Source of the DNA: Echinostoma caproni
Taxonomy: Eukaryota; Platyhelminthes; Trematoda; Plagiorchiida; Echinostomatidae
Assembly (NCBI GenBank): GCA_900618425.1
Contig: UZAN01041564.1
Location: 1 to 57,250 of the forward strand
Length of the DNA: 57,250 nt
Direction: 5' to 3'
The position numbers were made by a program, and so were the translations under genes. Positions 35,006-49,172 of the stretch are shown piece by piece (positions within the stretch are counted from its first letter, which is position 1; the number at the start of each line of letters is the position of its first letter). The notes under the pieces were generated by a model that was not told the origin of the DNA, did no database searches, and saw only the letters and a program-made list of their open reading frames with translations.

Positions 35006-36940
35006 AAGGTAGAAAGTGGAGTTGAAGTTATTTCTAGTTAATTCGTTGCATCAAGAGTTTAATTATGAAAGTAAATAGTTGTACAGACAACTGAATGAAG
35101 AATTGCAATTCAGTTTATAACGATGGCAGATGTGAGCATGCAGAGCATGCGAGCCAAATAAGGCTAGCGGCGGTCAATAAAAGTATATTATGGTCACTCC
35201 CAATCAATAAATAATTGAGCCAAGTTACATTGGTCTACTAGGGGAGTATCCTCTTTCACTAAATGGCAATGCTTTTTGAGTACTAGATAACTAATGGAAA
35301 GTTAATTAAGATATCCACTCAAAATAGGCTAGCCAAAACCATCGAGAAAAGGGATTTATATATTGACAGTAAGCTAAACCTTGATTACTGCAAATGACTA
35401 ATGTCTGAACGGCTTTCAGTATTCATCTGTCAACTCCATCACAGCTATCAGCTGAGGACCGTTAACATTCATACACTGGTTTTCACCAAACAAAAGAAGA
35501 CGGAAAAAATATTCTTGACGTCTTGACGTTCGAAACTCTATGAAATGCTACATTATTTATCGTACACAAAGTAAAGAATCATCTGTCTGACCGTAATGTG
35601 GAAAAGGAATCATTTTGAAATTACTAGTTTTGCTAGACAAAAGTGGATTAACCAGAGTTAATTTGAGGCTGAAACTGTTTTATTGGGTTATGTCCGCCCT
35701 GTGAGTCCATGTTTTAAGAGATGCCAGAGATACTAATTCTCAGAAACTCAGAGCTCCCAAAACCGACTAAAGGATTACACGTAGACATATTTGTCCTCAC
35801 ATTGTTACACAGATTGCCATCTGGGGGTGTCTAGGGAATTCCGTTCTGACGATAAAAACAAATTAAAAATTTTCTCTCGTGGAGTTTTAAGAAGTTCTCA
35901 TAAAATCGCAATAATAAGATGATTGATTTTTTAACGGCTTCTGCATATATTTTGCCGACAACTTAATTACTTTTCCGGGAAATTCAGAACGGCATATTTC
36001 ACCAAAGCGTATTTTAGCGTTTTGTCTACACAAATTCCTTGGGAATTATTCGCTGTCATCTGTCTCAGATTAAAAAGGAGCAAGGGACAATTCGTTTCAC
36101 ACAGTCTATCTATTCTGGTCCTACCTTAATGAAAATATGTTAACCTTTTGTGAAACGAAGGAGAATATATGAATATCCAATCTCAAATCTGTTGACCAAA
36201 TCAAATGCGCAATGCAAACTCGCTTGATAAAGAGATGCAGCTCAATCTGAGTGGATTCTATGCCTAAAGGAATAGTTCCATTTCTTCATTTTCGCTCCTT
36301 TGTCGGGCAACTATGAACTGGCTACCACAAATGCTTTTCCATAAGTAGCTGACGGAGACCGCATATTAACAAGTTCTACAAACTACCACCATCGTCTGCA
36401 TCAGACCATTTGCCGTGTTTCACTTTTACACGCATATATTTACTGTCAATGCGTCTCTACCGATGCCGGTCTGACATGACGTTCATAACATTTCAAACTA
36501 AATCCCAGTATATCCTTCGTGTAATAAAAGTACTTCCATTTGAATACACAACTGTATGTTTCCATGCGATATTAGTGTATACAATGACTAATAATTTATT
36601 CTTCAAGTCCAATGGAGAAAACATTCTCAATAGCTTTTTGAGTGTTCCATTGACTTCCTAATGGTACATGAATCATTTCGAATTTGGTAGTTTTATTTTT
36701 TTAATTTTTACTTCCATTATTATTTGCGCAACTGAGATAGTTCACGTTTCGCTGTTTGAATCAACAAAGCCGCTCACCGTCATTGAAAACCCCTTTGACA
36801 ATGGTAACTAGAGAGGAGACGATCCTCAAAATGTTGTTTTATCTATCGTGCTCGAAAAAACGCATGGATATTGTCACCAATGGAACAATACGAAACCATA
36901 AATATGATGCAAAAGCTCTCTGTTCGGAACATATTGTTAC

Positions 36941-36962
36941 AATAATATATATATATATTATT
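36941..36962. repeat. 22-bp perfect palindrome with (AT)n core
   Basis: AATAAT, an AT dinucleotide run and ATTATT form a perfect 22-bp self-complementary sequence. It could extrude as a small cruciform or is simply an expanded AT microsatellite. Confidence 0.8.
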
Positions 36963-39900
36963 TTCGAAAAAAGATCAGATACCCATTAAGTTGTTTCCAT
37001 TTGTGATCAGTTTGAAGCTGAACTTGGTATATATTACCATTGCAGTTTCAATAGATTTCAGAATTGGTAAATTGCTGGCCAATTTTCTTACAATCAAACC
37101 AGATTTGAACTAGGGATTGGTTTATCAGATTAGAACTGAGGATTAGAAGTATTTTGGAAATTAATCGGTAGACGTACGATTCCTTTCCCCAGTCGTAAAC
37201 TAAATCCTTGGAATGCTTTTCTGTATTCTGACCACTTTAGGTAAATTAATTGCGATGCAGTATCTGTTAGAACACATTTACCTTACATTTAGGTTTTCTT
37301 TGCAGTTAACCAATGTCTCCCATTTGACATTTAATCAAGGGGTGCAATTTCGCAGTACATTTTGGATTTTCAGAGAGCCGGATGTCATAAACCGTAGATT
37401 CCATGTGTAAAAGTTGCTTACCCAAGGCATTCATATGTGTTCCTGTTTCTGGATCAAGAATGTTCCCCAACAGCCTATTATCACAGTGAAGCCACATGCA
37501 GGTTAACCAAGGCAGTTAAATTAAAGACGGTTCCCGCTGGTTGCTTGCCAGTATTAATTTGCTCCACAGAACCTAGTGCTTGGTTTCTGTGCCACTCAGA
37601 CACGAATTTCTTATGCTGTTCTCGAAGTTTAAGCTGATTAAATTCTGTTTAGACCGTTCCAACTACGTTTTTTGTCGCGTTTATTCGAATTCTGGAATTC
37701 CCTCCTTCAATGAGATTAAATATATTTCGAATGCTTTTAAACAATCCCTTGAAATGTGGTCAGAATAGTTCATTCCTTAGCAGTGCTTGAACGTGCAGTA
37801 AATATAAGCCACCGGTTTGGAATTTATACTTCACGTCCTAAAGCGTATCTATGAATTTTATCTCATATTATGTTCAGTCGTGCAACTCAAAAGGGAGGCA
37901 ACGTTGAGAACCGTGTGCTAATTTGATGACCGATGATTCACGTAGAATCTACTCAGAAGTGTTAACATAATCCGAATTTTTGTGGTGTGGCAATATTTAT
38001 TACTGCGTGCAGATATGCATGAGCTTGAGTGGTGTGTAAGAGTGGTTGCAAATTTGTATCACACTTGGTGTGATAGTTTGAACGGCAAACAAATGTGAAT
38101 GATCTTCACTGTTGAGTTAAGACAACTATGATCAATAAAAAAATTATTTTCTACTCAAATCACTTAACAAATTTATTTATTTGTTAAATTATTGAAATAA
38201 CAAAGGCTAAATCTCACTATGAAGCTTTATGAAAACACACTGCTAAAATTCTATGCCGCAAGACACGGAGAAATGTTTATTAAACTTATATGTGACATAA
38301 TTAGGTGGTGAAACATAATCAAGAAAGAAATAGAAGAGGAAGCAACAACCATCCTTGACAGTTTTAATTCTCGTCCATCGAACATGATTCAGATGTGTTG
38401 CTTCTGTTCTCAGATGCTACATTACCAGAAAGTGAGATAATTTGTTCGTCAGTGTTATAATTCATAAACCAATGTTGATTGAACGGAAGTGGAAAGACAA
38501 CGGCTTATTTCTGATTCAGCCCAATGTTACCTTGGTGAGAAGTTCATTTTCTGTAATGGAAAACACTTTTATCGATGCAAGCATTTCCGGGGATGATCTT
38601 CAGTTCATATTATCTGTAGTTCAACACCACAGATGTCCAGATTAGTTCATCGCCAAGCATAACGTATACTAAAACTGTTAAAAACAACATACTAAAAGAA
38701 AGTATTTTGCACATTACATTTCTTAGATACTCCGAATTAAAAATTAACAAAATACAATTGAAAACATTCTTACCAACGTTGGTAACAATTGTCAATAAAA
38801 GTAGACAAATTGTCGTTGATTTCGGATAGGGGGGATGTGATATTCTAATGTATTTACCCTTTTCCGCCAACTTTGGTAACAATGGATAAACAAGGTATAC
38901 ACAAGTAATTGTCTATAAGGAGTTCTGAAGAACAAGTCCAGAAAACTTCAGCGCAAAATGCCCCGATCATTTTCTCTATTTGCATTCCCCGCCATTCACG
39001 GGATTAAAACACTTCCAACAACTGTAAGTAAACTTACTGGCGGCTAAGCTGATCAAAGACTGGACTCACAGGTCGCTACCATCGGGCTGCTCAAACCGGA
39101 GCTCAGTCAAAACTTAAACGTGACTAGTCTAATTCTGTCATAGCAGGGTCCACACAGTGGTCTCAATCATGGAGTATGTTCACCAACCATTCATCATCCA
39201 CTCCGAGTGCGACTGATGAGCTTTGATCTTCACAATAGTAAAGATTCTAACTTTCAAATGTTCCCATGATTCCATTGAGCAAACGAGTCGGTGAGTAGAC
39301 AATTTTTGACGGAAACGAGCATTCAAACAATCACAGCTCATATAGCTAAGCATGTCCTAATTATATCTGATTTGTTGTCTCCATTTAATCATTGGAAGCA
39401 TACAAACGCCATGAATTCACTCGATGTAATGTCATTTTTCGGAGGTATACGGTAGATGTTCCCACAGGTGTGCCTGTTTACAAAATTAGTTGATCTGATC
39501 TTTGTCCAGTTGTGTTAAGTGACCCGTGATTCTCAGTCTTCAAACTAATCCAATGCGGTTGAAGCTCGTGAACCACTTTGGGGGTTCACACAAGTGTGGG
39601 CTGGTTAACGCTGGTTAACGCTGATCGCCAAGGCCACGGTTATTGTTTAAACGAGGGTTATCTTTAATCGATTTAGTGATGTGCGATAAACTGCACTGAT
39701 AGCTTTTTCCGGTTCAATGTTGTTTCCGGTGTGTTTGAGATGACCCACAAATGCACCAGGGAAAGTGTACGTTTTGTCTGACCTAACTGTCTCGAGTGGT
39801 TCTCCTGAATACATTAAAACAAATTCTGTTTTGTACGTAGTCGATTTGAAAAGGCATCCTGACGTACTTGAGAGAAAAATAACGTGAAGGAGGGCAGTTT

Positions 39901-42900
39901 CGAAGATTTATCTTTCACTTGCATTTGCATCACCAGTTATGTAGAAAACATCGATCCAGATTTGACTTCGGGAAAATGGAATTTACTTTAGAAGTCAGAA
40001 ACTCCCCCTTAGATGGACTATGTATGAATAGTTCATTCATGAGGATACAACAGAGATATGCCTTCTCAGGAGTGGGCCAAATATTCTTATCTTGTGCGAG
40101 GGTTAATCGTTTTTCCGATAAGACTCTCTTATAAAACCGCGAAACAGTTTTATTCAACCTGTTATCCGATCATGATTGCTCATTGTTGTATGCGATTTTT
40201 AGTGATAACTGGGTACATACCGTACACCGATGTCGACGATTTAAATCCTCTCAATATCAATACGCAATTCCATCACGTCTTCATAGCATTTGACATGGGT
40301 GACATTCAAATGAGACCAGTGCTGGCAAATAAAAATCTATCTTGTGACATTTACTATACTAGTATTGCATTCTTTCAACACAATTTATTTTGCTTTTGAA
40401 GCACCTGATAAGTAACTCGTCAATAATCCGTGCCGACGTTACCGGCTGAAGCATAATGTTGTTCTTGGTTTCATTATTGACCCGGAGACGGATCGTTTCC
40501 TCTAGTCTCGGAAGAGGACGTGAGTAAGATTTGTTTCCATCCGTATACTCGTTGTTTGAACAGCTTTTATAGTAAAATGGTAATACGTACGACACACAAT
40601 TAGAAAATTATGTTCTCCTCTGATTTGAGCAGTTTCCTGTAAGAAAAATTATGGAAGTAATTATCATACTTGCACAATACAGCTCAGGCAATCCTCTGTC
40701 CATGCAGAGAAAATCACAGATAGAGGAAGACACGATTGTAAGCTATTGCAACCACGGGAAAAGGGAGTAGGTGCACATTTATTTCTCTTGATAAACTCAC
40801 CTAATTGCTGCCGTCACTTATTTGCCAAGGATTTAGTCGCTGTTTTGACACTTGAATGGTGCGCGGCAGAAACCTCGCGGGTGGTTTACTGTGTAGCTTT
40901 TCTCTCGGTGCTCATAACCGAGATTGCTTCTGTATACAGTTCGATGGATGCGAGTCTTTTCACAATGTTTCAGCTATCCATCTGTTGCATTATCAGAGCC
41001 TAGTTCTGCTTTTGCACTAAATGGTTTTCCGGTTAACCCAATCGGTGATCTGCATATTTTATTTCTGGATCCATAGAAGGCGTGATTTGGGTGTATTCTT
41101 GAAAGGTTTGGAGAGCCATTTAAGAAGATGCATTATTTTTAATTCAGTGAATGAAATGCGGCAAGTTTTGGCTGTTATTAAACACAATACATTACTACTG
41201 AGCCTACATGAATAAAACAGGCTCTAGCCTATCGGCCGCTAACCTACCAAGACTTCTCATGTTTTCATTACGCATGAATGTCTGTTAGTTTATATAAACT
41301 GATATCGTGTGGTGTTGACCAGCTATGATTTTCAACCTCTACTCATTCAAGTAAAGTGAATGCTATGGGATCTTGCCTGCGATATTCTACCATGTGCAAT
41401 GCTTTTCAACAGTTTTAGCTCAAAATTGGTATGAAGCACCAAGGTGTCATCAACAAGTTGTGTTACTTCAAACCCATTCGATATTTTGTTGATACACTGA
41501 GCATTATATTTAGGTCTCAATCTTTGTTCAAGCTCACTAACATGTTTGCGCAAAGCAGCTATCCAAAAAACTGATAACTGTAATTGAGTGAGTGATAATT
41601 CCCCTTTTGTATTAATTTAATCCCGGTTCGCGCAATATGTGCAAAACACCGCTATTCCATTAACCATTGAGCGACCCGGAAAGCGAGCTTTGCGGGATGC
41701 TCCGCCCTGCTGACAAAAGTTTGATTTTGTTACACAACTTTATACAGGACTGACCTGGAAAAAAAATTTATTTAGCTTTGTCAGTATGTTGAATTCAATA
41801 AAACGCCGTGATGTTTTCAAATGGGCACAAAGTGTGATCCAGTTCACTGAATACATTTTGAGCGACGTAATTTAGAACAGAGAATAATTCAAATGCCGTT
41901 TTGGTTATTAGTTACTACCACCACTGAAATATCAGTTACTATTTGCAATTGAAGATCGTGGGATTTATCGTTTGATACAAACTGGTGCGGATCACATGTT
42001 TAAACGGATAATTACCAGTGTGCGAACAGCAGCAACAACATAGATTGAATTGTTCAATGGTACCTCAACAAAATATGTGATTATATGACATACTAGTTTG
42101 GCGAACAGTTTGCTGTATCCAAATAGAATGGTTCTATTCCTCAGATGTGGACGACCGGTTATTTGACAAACTTCGCGGGTACGGTCAGACGGATTCCTTT
42201 TCGTGGCTTGGCTGGTGGAACTTTGATGGTGTGAATAACCGGTAGAAAGGATGACTGCGATATTTGTTGTGTTTAACTCGAAATCACTTTTTCACAGTGA
42301 AGGCACTTAAAATAGAAATTGTGGAATATATTTCAATGGCAGCCCATTCATCTTTTCCATTGAATGCGCTACACAGATGCCTGTTGAAAGCAAAGGTTTT
42401 CACCGCAATGCTATGTTCTCTGATTGTTGTTGAGACTTGTCGAAAGATTGTTATTATGAAATATTGCCTCGTATTTCTAGTTTTTTTTTCTATTGAGTGT
42501 CGTCTCGAAAACCAGATGATGGTGGTGCAAATGCGCGATAGTTGAATCAAACTAAAAATCCGCTGTCGTTCCCCAGAAAGCTAGAGATAAATATCATGAC
42601 AGTCATACTGAATTCGGTCTTGTCCACAAATTTCTATTCTCTGCAAACACAAGGTGTCAGTTTCTTTTTCAAGTACAGTTCGTTTCAAAATATTATTCTG
42701 GATCTTATCGAATAACCGCAGTCATAACAGAGTTAGTTCGGAAATGCTCAATTACACATTTGCAGAGTACATGCTAGAATTGTGGATGAACTACATGCAA
42801 GCAGACAGATATAACTTCTTTGACATTTGGTTTCTTCGATGGTGAAAATGTTGGTAGAACCGGGCGCAAGTGATCGTTTTATGTGACGTTTTCCATGAAT

Positions 42901-43349
42901 GTTCCAACTTCTCCATCGGGTGAACAACTGAGATCAGTAATGTATTATTCTAGCCCAGAATATACAGTTTTTATAACTGTCAAATACAGACAAATGACAT
43001 CCACGCTTTTTAAACGCAATATGTTTCGCAGTTGTCAAAAAAGGATTCTCAACGTGCCGCAGCCAAAGTCCAATGTGTAACATTTAGTCGCTACCCGCGT
43101 TGGTATCATAACAGATACGATGTGACGGGCCACAATTAACTTTCTCATCGAACAAATATTTTCTTCAGTGGAGATAAAACGTCTGCGTATTGCTAGGCAT
43201 AGAATATTATGGATTTAATTCGCTATTGGATCCTTTGTTTCTTGCTAAAATGTCTCATCCGAATGGGGAGTTTCAAAAACTGATGGAATACATTAACCCG
43301 TTTTTAAATTGTTTACACACAAATACGCCTCCAATTTTTCACTCAACAG

Positions 43350-43553
43350 GATTTGATCTGGACGTTGATGGGCAACAACCGCTAACGTTGCGCACACGGC
43401 GGGCCGCTGTAATCGGGCTACACAGTGAGGAAATTTCCTCTGAGAACGAAATATCGGAACTGGATGCAAACGCCAACGTTCAACAGTCGGGAAGTGCTGC
43501 CACGCCACTGATTCCTCGCCAGCCGTGTTTACCTGAATCTGATTTGAATTTTA
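43350..43553 (+). CDS. Shaw: Shaw K+ channel coding exon 5: cytoplasmic tail
   Basis: Completes Gly519 and encodes residues 520-586 plus the first base of Asn587. It opens GFDLDVDGQQPLTLRTRRAA and continues with an acidic stretch (HSEEISSENEISELDANAN). No domain is recognised; Shaw tails beyond S6 diverge quickly, so assignment rests on splice signals, phase and codon-like composition. Acceptor CACTCAACAG and donor TTTTA/GTAAGT are both strong, and the phase (1 to 1) fits exon 4 and exon 6. The open frame extends upstream to 43190, but that part is before the acceptor and looks intronic. Reading past the donor adds 35 residues to a stop at 43660, with ATTAAA at 43735-43740; this is a weaker alternative end. 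Confidence 0.85.
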
Positions 43554-46500
43554 GTAAGTTAAACTGTCGGGTACAAATTTCTCTTTCTTTAAGCAAAACG
43601 AAACGTAAATCTATAAAAGACCCAAGAATATGTAAGAGACAAATTGGCTTTCAGTATTGATCATTACATGCGGGTCTCTATGATAGGATTGTGATGGGGA
43701 TTCATGGGCGGTTTTAGTATCGAAAAAGTATTTCATTAAAGCAAAAGGACAGTGGGATTACTTCTATCTGCTTCAATTGTTACAACGATTGTTCATAAAT
43801 GTTCAAGGGATTCATGATAGAACTCTGGTCCATTATTACCTCACCTGAGTATTGACTATATGTGTAAACATTGTGCGAGCACAACCGTTTGCGTGTAGTC
43901 AAACGAGAGAAGAAATCGATTTTCTGGTCTATCGAACAAAACACAATGTTTGCTAAGTCGTTTTTACTAACGCACAACATATATACATCAAAGATAAGGT
44001 GAGAAAAAGAGTAACATTATGTTTATTTCAGTACTGTTCAGGTGTCAAATACCCGTAATTATCTAACTCTAACAAACCATGATGAAGTTCGCAGGTATTT
44101 GTAAAATGACAAATTGGGCACCTAGCATTTTAATTCAAAAGCTATAATTAATTATGACATTTACCGTGTATTTCTCCTAAACTTTGGTTTTATGTGGACC
44201 AATGACATCACAAAAAGTACCCCGCTTTGTTAAACCGGCAAGACGTTGTCGATTTCTTGACTACATAGAAATACTAGAGTGATTCAGTTGACGACGCACA
44301 CGATGCTCTAAACAAAAGAACAAACTGAATTATTTAAATACGGGCGCAGATCAAACAGCGTTGAATGCCATCACATCGCCTGAGAACTGTTACGTCAAAA
44401 TCGCCACATACGGCAATTTAGTGTTTGGTAGGAGGAAAGTTCGTTTCCCAAAAATTGGCTGGACATTCGTTCATTCAAAACGAGTAACACGTTTCAACTG
44501 ACAGCTCCATCAAAATGAGATCAATTTGTGCATTACAATGATAAGTACTTATCTCAAAAAATAAAAAGAACATTTCTGTGAATAACAAACGGAATTCGGA
44601 GAGTTGCGCAAAGCAATTTGTTCCTTCAATACCGCAGAACGAATTGTTGTTCACTGTTCATCAGTTTACGTTTCGGTTAGGCTGAGAGCAACACGATAAC
44701 TTTGCAGTGTTCACATATGTGTGGATGAGATTAACTGAAGCGTAACGAATAAGCGACAGTCTAAGAGCGAAGAGTTAAGTTCCATCAGGTTTTCTGCTCC
44801 ATTTATAAATGGGGTTGGTTCACATACCAGTTACTCACCTTGAATGATCTTGAAATGAAAAAAACGCAACAAATGTTGGTTTAGCATGAATTTTGTGTTA
44901 GTCTGCTTCAAATTGTGATGTTTGCGGCTAACCATAACAGCAATCGTCGGGCACCCAAAATAAAACCCATTCAATGTCGACCACCCACACACAAACTCTG
45001 GGCATGAGGTGGTCTACAGGGAAATAGACTGTCCGAATTGCTTTTTGGACAGAGCTGACAGTTTGGTTGTGAATGTGCGAGATTGGTTTGACCAACCACA
45101 TTTGTTTCCTATCGTGGAGTGAACTAAGTGAACGCGCACAATCAACTGGGTTCCTCCGGTTCACAAGGTCTCTGCATATTGGAGTGTGGTTAGACCTGAT
45201 TTGATGGTGTATTATTCACGGAATTGAGTGTCCTGTTCTCTCATCTATCCCTAATAGTAACGGTGTTGTCTACGGTCATAGTATTCAAAAGTGGCTTGAA
45301 AACAAACATACTTGTAAGGGTTGTTCGGCGGTTTACCCTTAAACCGGTGAGGACATGAGTTCAATTGAATTAAACGGTTTTGCGTTCAGTTGTCAGTTGG
45401 GGTGAAGGACAGTCGACGCAGAATTGTCTACATGTCGTGCGGTCAGTTGCGTCGTGAGATATGTGTAAGGAATGGGAATCTTTTTGATTTCTCTAAAATA
45501 TATCTAAGGCGATAATTAATCACTGGAAATAAAAATGAAACATATTTTATAAATCTACAGCAGATTCACTTTACTAAGAAGCAGTGCAGACATACTTTAC
45601 GCCCTTAACTGTCCCTTGATCTCAGTCTTTTGAATGATGGATAAAGTACCGATAATGAAATAAATAAAACAATTGCTCGGCCGATTGGTCTACCCAAAAT
45701 TCTGTTTGGCTGAAATCGAACTAACTTACTCTCTTTCAATCCTACCTGGGAAAACATTTTCCTTTATGTGTTTCACCCCACTTGTGATGACGCTGGATGA
45801 TGGGTAAAACGTGTAAATGAGACACGCCGCGTTGCCGATTCAGTGAAGTTTCCAGCAGCTTTGATTGTGGCTTTAATCGCAGGCGGCGTAACACAAAAAT
45901 CAACATACTGGGTTGATAGTTTCTCAGTCTGATCAATCAGACAAAGTAATGCTTAAGTGAGAAAATACCATTTTGTTTAACCTATAGTGTGCCACCCTCG
46001 ATTCAACCCGGTTACTGCCAGGCGTAACGCAACCCCAGAAAATGCATTTCACGCTTTAATTACGAACATACCTATCTCCTTCCATAAAAGCGCTTGATAC
46101 CTGTTCAGTCTCATGCGCCAACTCCAGCACAATATTGTTAAGAAGTTCCATTGGCAAACAAGCTCATTATCGACACCTCATATACTGACCGAATGAGGCA
46201 CTCAAATTTAGGTCACTTAGTTATGTGAGTCTTTGAAAACAAGGAAGCCAGAGGACTGGTTTCCGTGTGTTGCATTTCAGCTAGGGGCGTACTAGCTTGA
46301 TTGATCTGTCAACAGTTAATTGTAATGTTTACAGATGTTGCATCAGATCAAGGTTAATGAATGATCACGGTCAATTTAAGGATCTGACTGACTATTGTTT
46401 GATCACGTACGAGGCGGGAGCTTTCGACGGCATTGCTTTTACTTAGCATGCGAAAGTAAGCCAGATTTGACCTGTTCGCACCCTCCAGTGATTGCGTTGA

Positions 46501-47016
46501 CCAGTCGAAACGATTAACTCTTTCGAACACCATGTTTGGTTGGATTCAAGTGAATGCAGATTATTGTAACACACTGTTTCCCACCAGTACACCGATAAGC
46601 CAGCTGGGGTAGTGCCCTAGAGTGCAATAGGTTAAGCGTCGGGTGTTGTGACCGAAAAAGGTTGTTCCGTAAAGATCAATTCAGTAAATGCAGAATAAGG
46701 TCGCTTACATCGCTAGCTTGTCCTTTGTTTACAACGATCAACCTGGTCAGGAGACAAACTAAGCGCCCATCAGCGAAATGATATATCTTTTTATCACTGA
46801 CCATTATTTTTGACAATATTTTACCCGTGAGAGGATGAACGACCACGGTGGTTTCCTCGCCTATGTAGGTTCGTTTGGTACTGTGTGGTGATATTTTTGC
46901 ATTTTTGAATAAACCAATCTGGTTTTACTCAATTCCTCCAAGCATCAATCATTTGAAACCATTAGCTTTAGTGCTTTGTCATACTGTATAGATACATCAA
47001 TAGCAATAGTTATACT

Positions 47017-47316
47017 CGCGCTGGAGCACTCTCCTCGAACTTCACCACGCATTAGTATTCACCAACCTGTTCATGTGCTTTGGTGGGCGTTCCAAACGCA
47101 CGACAGAACGGCGGTTAGACTGCGATAAGCTGTCAAAACTAGCTTGTCTAACTGTCCACCAAAACGCACTAGTTGAAAAGCTAGAAACAACCCCACCCAA
47201 TTATGTTAACCATCACTGCTCGCTTACCAAGAATGCTCTGCATTCTGCTGACTTAGTTGTGGTCTGACATGTTGCGCCGTGACACCCTGGATGTATGTGG
47301 AGTCGAAAAGCCTCCT
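47017..47316 (+). mobile_element. LINE endonuclease-region fragment, inverted relative to the main LINE
   Basis: On the + strand this reads LLELHHALVFTNLFMCFG and then RRLDCDK, QNALVEKLE, KNALHSA and LVVV before a stop at 47265-47267. It matches the segment after the endonuclease domain of the - strand LINE at 49510-49700 (39 of 64 residues identical in my hand alignment), and nucleotide similarity continues past the stop to CCTCCTT at 47316, where the TA tract starts. It is a short, separately inserted or rearranged piece of the same or a sister family. Confidence 0.7.

Positions 47317-47360
<44 letters not shown>
47317..47360. repeat. (TA)n microsatellite, probable LINE 3' tail
   Basis: 44 bp of alternating TA with one G at 47330. 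It abuts the 3' end of the antisense LINE on one side and the end of the inverted endonuclease fragment on the other. The Tyr/Ile-repeat open frame on the - strand here comes from this tract. Confidence 0.9.
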
Positions 47361-47361
<1 letters not shown>

Positions 47362-47599
47362 TGGTGCCAACGCTACAACAATAATAACCATAACAATAAT
47401 AGAGGATAGGTGGATTGGGGTACAGAACAGAATAGAAAGAGGGTGAAACAGTAAACGCCGGAAAATGGAACATTACTGGGATAACAACATTTTTTGTGTG
47501 TTTAACCGTACACCTCTTGATATCTTTTGTGTTGTTTGTTGCCTTTACGGGGCACGAAATTTTGACAGGCAGACCCTACAGCATCCGCGCCACTGACTT

Positions 47600-48111
47600 C
47601 TATTCTGGGTCATATCCCGAGCGTCTCCATCCAACGACAATCCTCATCCCTTGGGCTCCAACCTGGAAGGCTGCACCAACCAAAGCCAAAGCTGAAGCCA
47701 GCTTCTTCATGTCTCTAACCCATGTCATGGTCTGACCGCCGCGCCGCTTCTTCCAGCCTTGCCCGGCACGTGCGAACAGAGCACGGATAGTAGTCGATGG
47801 GCAGGCATACGTAATACGTGACCAAGCCATCAGAGTCGGTGTAGGGCGATTACTTCCGTTAGAGAAGGACTATCGGCACCCAACACACGACGACGAACCT
47901 CGTCATTACTAAGCCGGTGTTCCCACCATACACAAACAATGCTTCGGAGACATCGATGGTCAAATACAGAAAGTCGAATAGTATCCTCCGCTTGGAGACG
48001 ACCAAACCTCTCAACCCTAAAGGAGAACACTGCGAACCGCGGCGATGTACACCATAACCTTAAGGGACAGTCAGATGTCATGGCGGCTTCACAAGTGTCA
48101 CAGGTTTGCAA
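47600..48111 (-). pseudogene. LINE C-terminal region, frameshifted
   Basis: Two overlapping-frame pieces. 48111-47830 contains LSVFDHRCLRSIVCVWWEHR, RRRVLGAD and IALHRL; 47830-47600 contains FARAGQGWKKRRGGQTMTW and a degraded glycine-rich end. These are typical of the region downstream of reverse transcriptase in RTE-like elements of flatworms. The frame changes near 47830, and the piece linking it to the reverse transcriptase (48112-48253) is not readable in one frame. Confidence 0.75.
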
Positions 48112-48253
48112 AAGCTTCTGTAGCGCTCGCTATTCGTAATGTGATCTCTTATACAACCCCACTTCCAGCTGTAATTGGGCTCTCGAGGTACTCAAAGCTC
48201 TCGACCATTTCCATATGATCGCCAGAAATAGTAAATGCAGGCACAGGCTCCTG

Positions 48254-49166
48254 CTAGTCTTGAACCAGCATTTTGCACTTTGGTGGTGTAAGGCACATAC
48301 CATACCCGGATACCTCTATCGCCAAGCGGTTCAAAGCGTTTTGGACTGCCTGCGCATTGTTACTCATCAATGTGATGTCATCGGCATATTCGAAGTCAAG
48401 GATTCCATTCTCTGGGAGGAGTTCGACTCCACCGTTTGCTAGACCGAATGAAGCGTTTTGTAGAACATCCTCTATGACAAAGTTGAAAAGGAATAGGGCA
48501 ACCTTGTCGGACTCCACTGGAGACAGCGAAAAGTGGCAAAAGCTGGCCATAGGCCCTAACCCTACCTTGGGTATGACGATACAACTCTTTGAGGATAGAC
48601 ACATACTTCTAAGGTACTCCACTTTTCATAAAACAGTTCCATAATGCGGTTTTATCGACAAAGTCGAAGGCCGCGCGGATGTCTAAGAACACAATGATTG
48701 TTGGTCTTTGATAGGCATGATGGTACTCAAGCAGCTGTTGGAGGGTAAAGATTTGATTGATGCATCCACGACCGGCACGAAACCCAACCTGCTCCTCGCG
48801 AGTCTGCTCGGTGGAGAATGATGGACGCTAACAGCTTTGACGCTAATGGGGTCAGGCTTATGCCCCTTTGATTGGCGCAGTCCTTGCGGAGGCCCTTTTT
48901 AAAATGTGAACAACAACTGATTCCCCCCACGAGGATGGAACATACTCAGTGTTCCACACTTTAGGGAACCGAACTTGTAGATCCCTACCAAGCTGTATTC
49001 CACCATCTTTAAATATAACAGGGAAAGGGCCATCGGAGTCCGGCGCATTGTGACTTCCCAAAGCTTGGATTTCCTTAAGGAATTCGAAATCAGAGGGTGG
49101 GTCTGTGGATACAGACCATGGGACGTGTGCTGAAATAGCTGTGTGAAAAGTGGGCGCTGGTAACAA
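48254..49166 (-). pseudogene. LINE reverse transcriptase, broken
   Basis: Fragments in three frames. 49166-48858: N-terminal RT with IFKDGGIQLGRDLQVRFPKV and VPSSWGESVVVHILK. 48930-48727: KDCANQRGISLTPLASKLLA, an RT finger motif. 48622-48254: EYLRSMCL, then a palm with the catalytic EYADD (Asp pair; YADD at + 48377-48388), NNAQAVQNALNRL and CLTPPKCKMLVQD. A GVRQGCP motif is seen in a neighbouring frame (48602-48396). The catalytic residues survive, but the frame is interrupted at least twice, so no functional enzyme is made. Confidence 0.85.
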
Positions 49167-49172
49167 CCTAAA

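Larger units (their letters stand above)
34877..43349 (+). other. Intron 4 of Shaw (8.5 kb)
   Basis: GTGGGT donor (weaker than the other four) and CACTCAACAG acceptor. It contains the AATAAA at 35000-35005 and a 22-bp AT palindrome at 36941-36962. A short tandem duplication GCTGGTTAAC x2 lies near 39601-39620. A weak tRNA-like patch on the - strand near 41.63-41.69 kb (CTCAATGGTTAATGG) may be another SINE relic. Open frames up to 113 codons (40058-40399, +) have no recognised domain. Confidence 0.9.

Noticed and set aside
39205..39260. CTGATGAG, the hammerhead ribozyme core start
   Set aside because: Flatworm repeats can carry hammerheads, but no GAAA core or flanking stems follow at the required spacing.
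43190..43349. Upstream extension of the exon 5 frame
   Set aside because: It precedes a good acceptor (CACTCAACAG), and the phase needed by exon 4 is met only from 43350.
45300..45960. tRNA-like A-box and B-box fragments near 45.3, 45.7 and 46.6 kb
   Set aside because: Motifs are degenerate, badly spaced and not followed by the SINE body seen elsewhere.
47213..47473. Tyr/Ile-repeat frame on the - strand
   Set aside because: Translation of the TA microsatellite and the LINE 3' end.
48273..48644. 123-codon frame on the + strand
   Set aside because: Opposite-strand shadow of the LINE reverse transcriptase, which has the recognisable YADD motif on the - strand.
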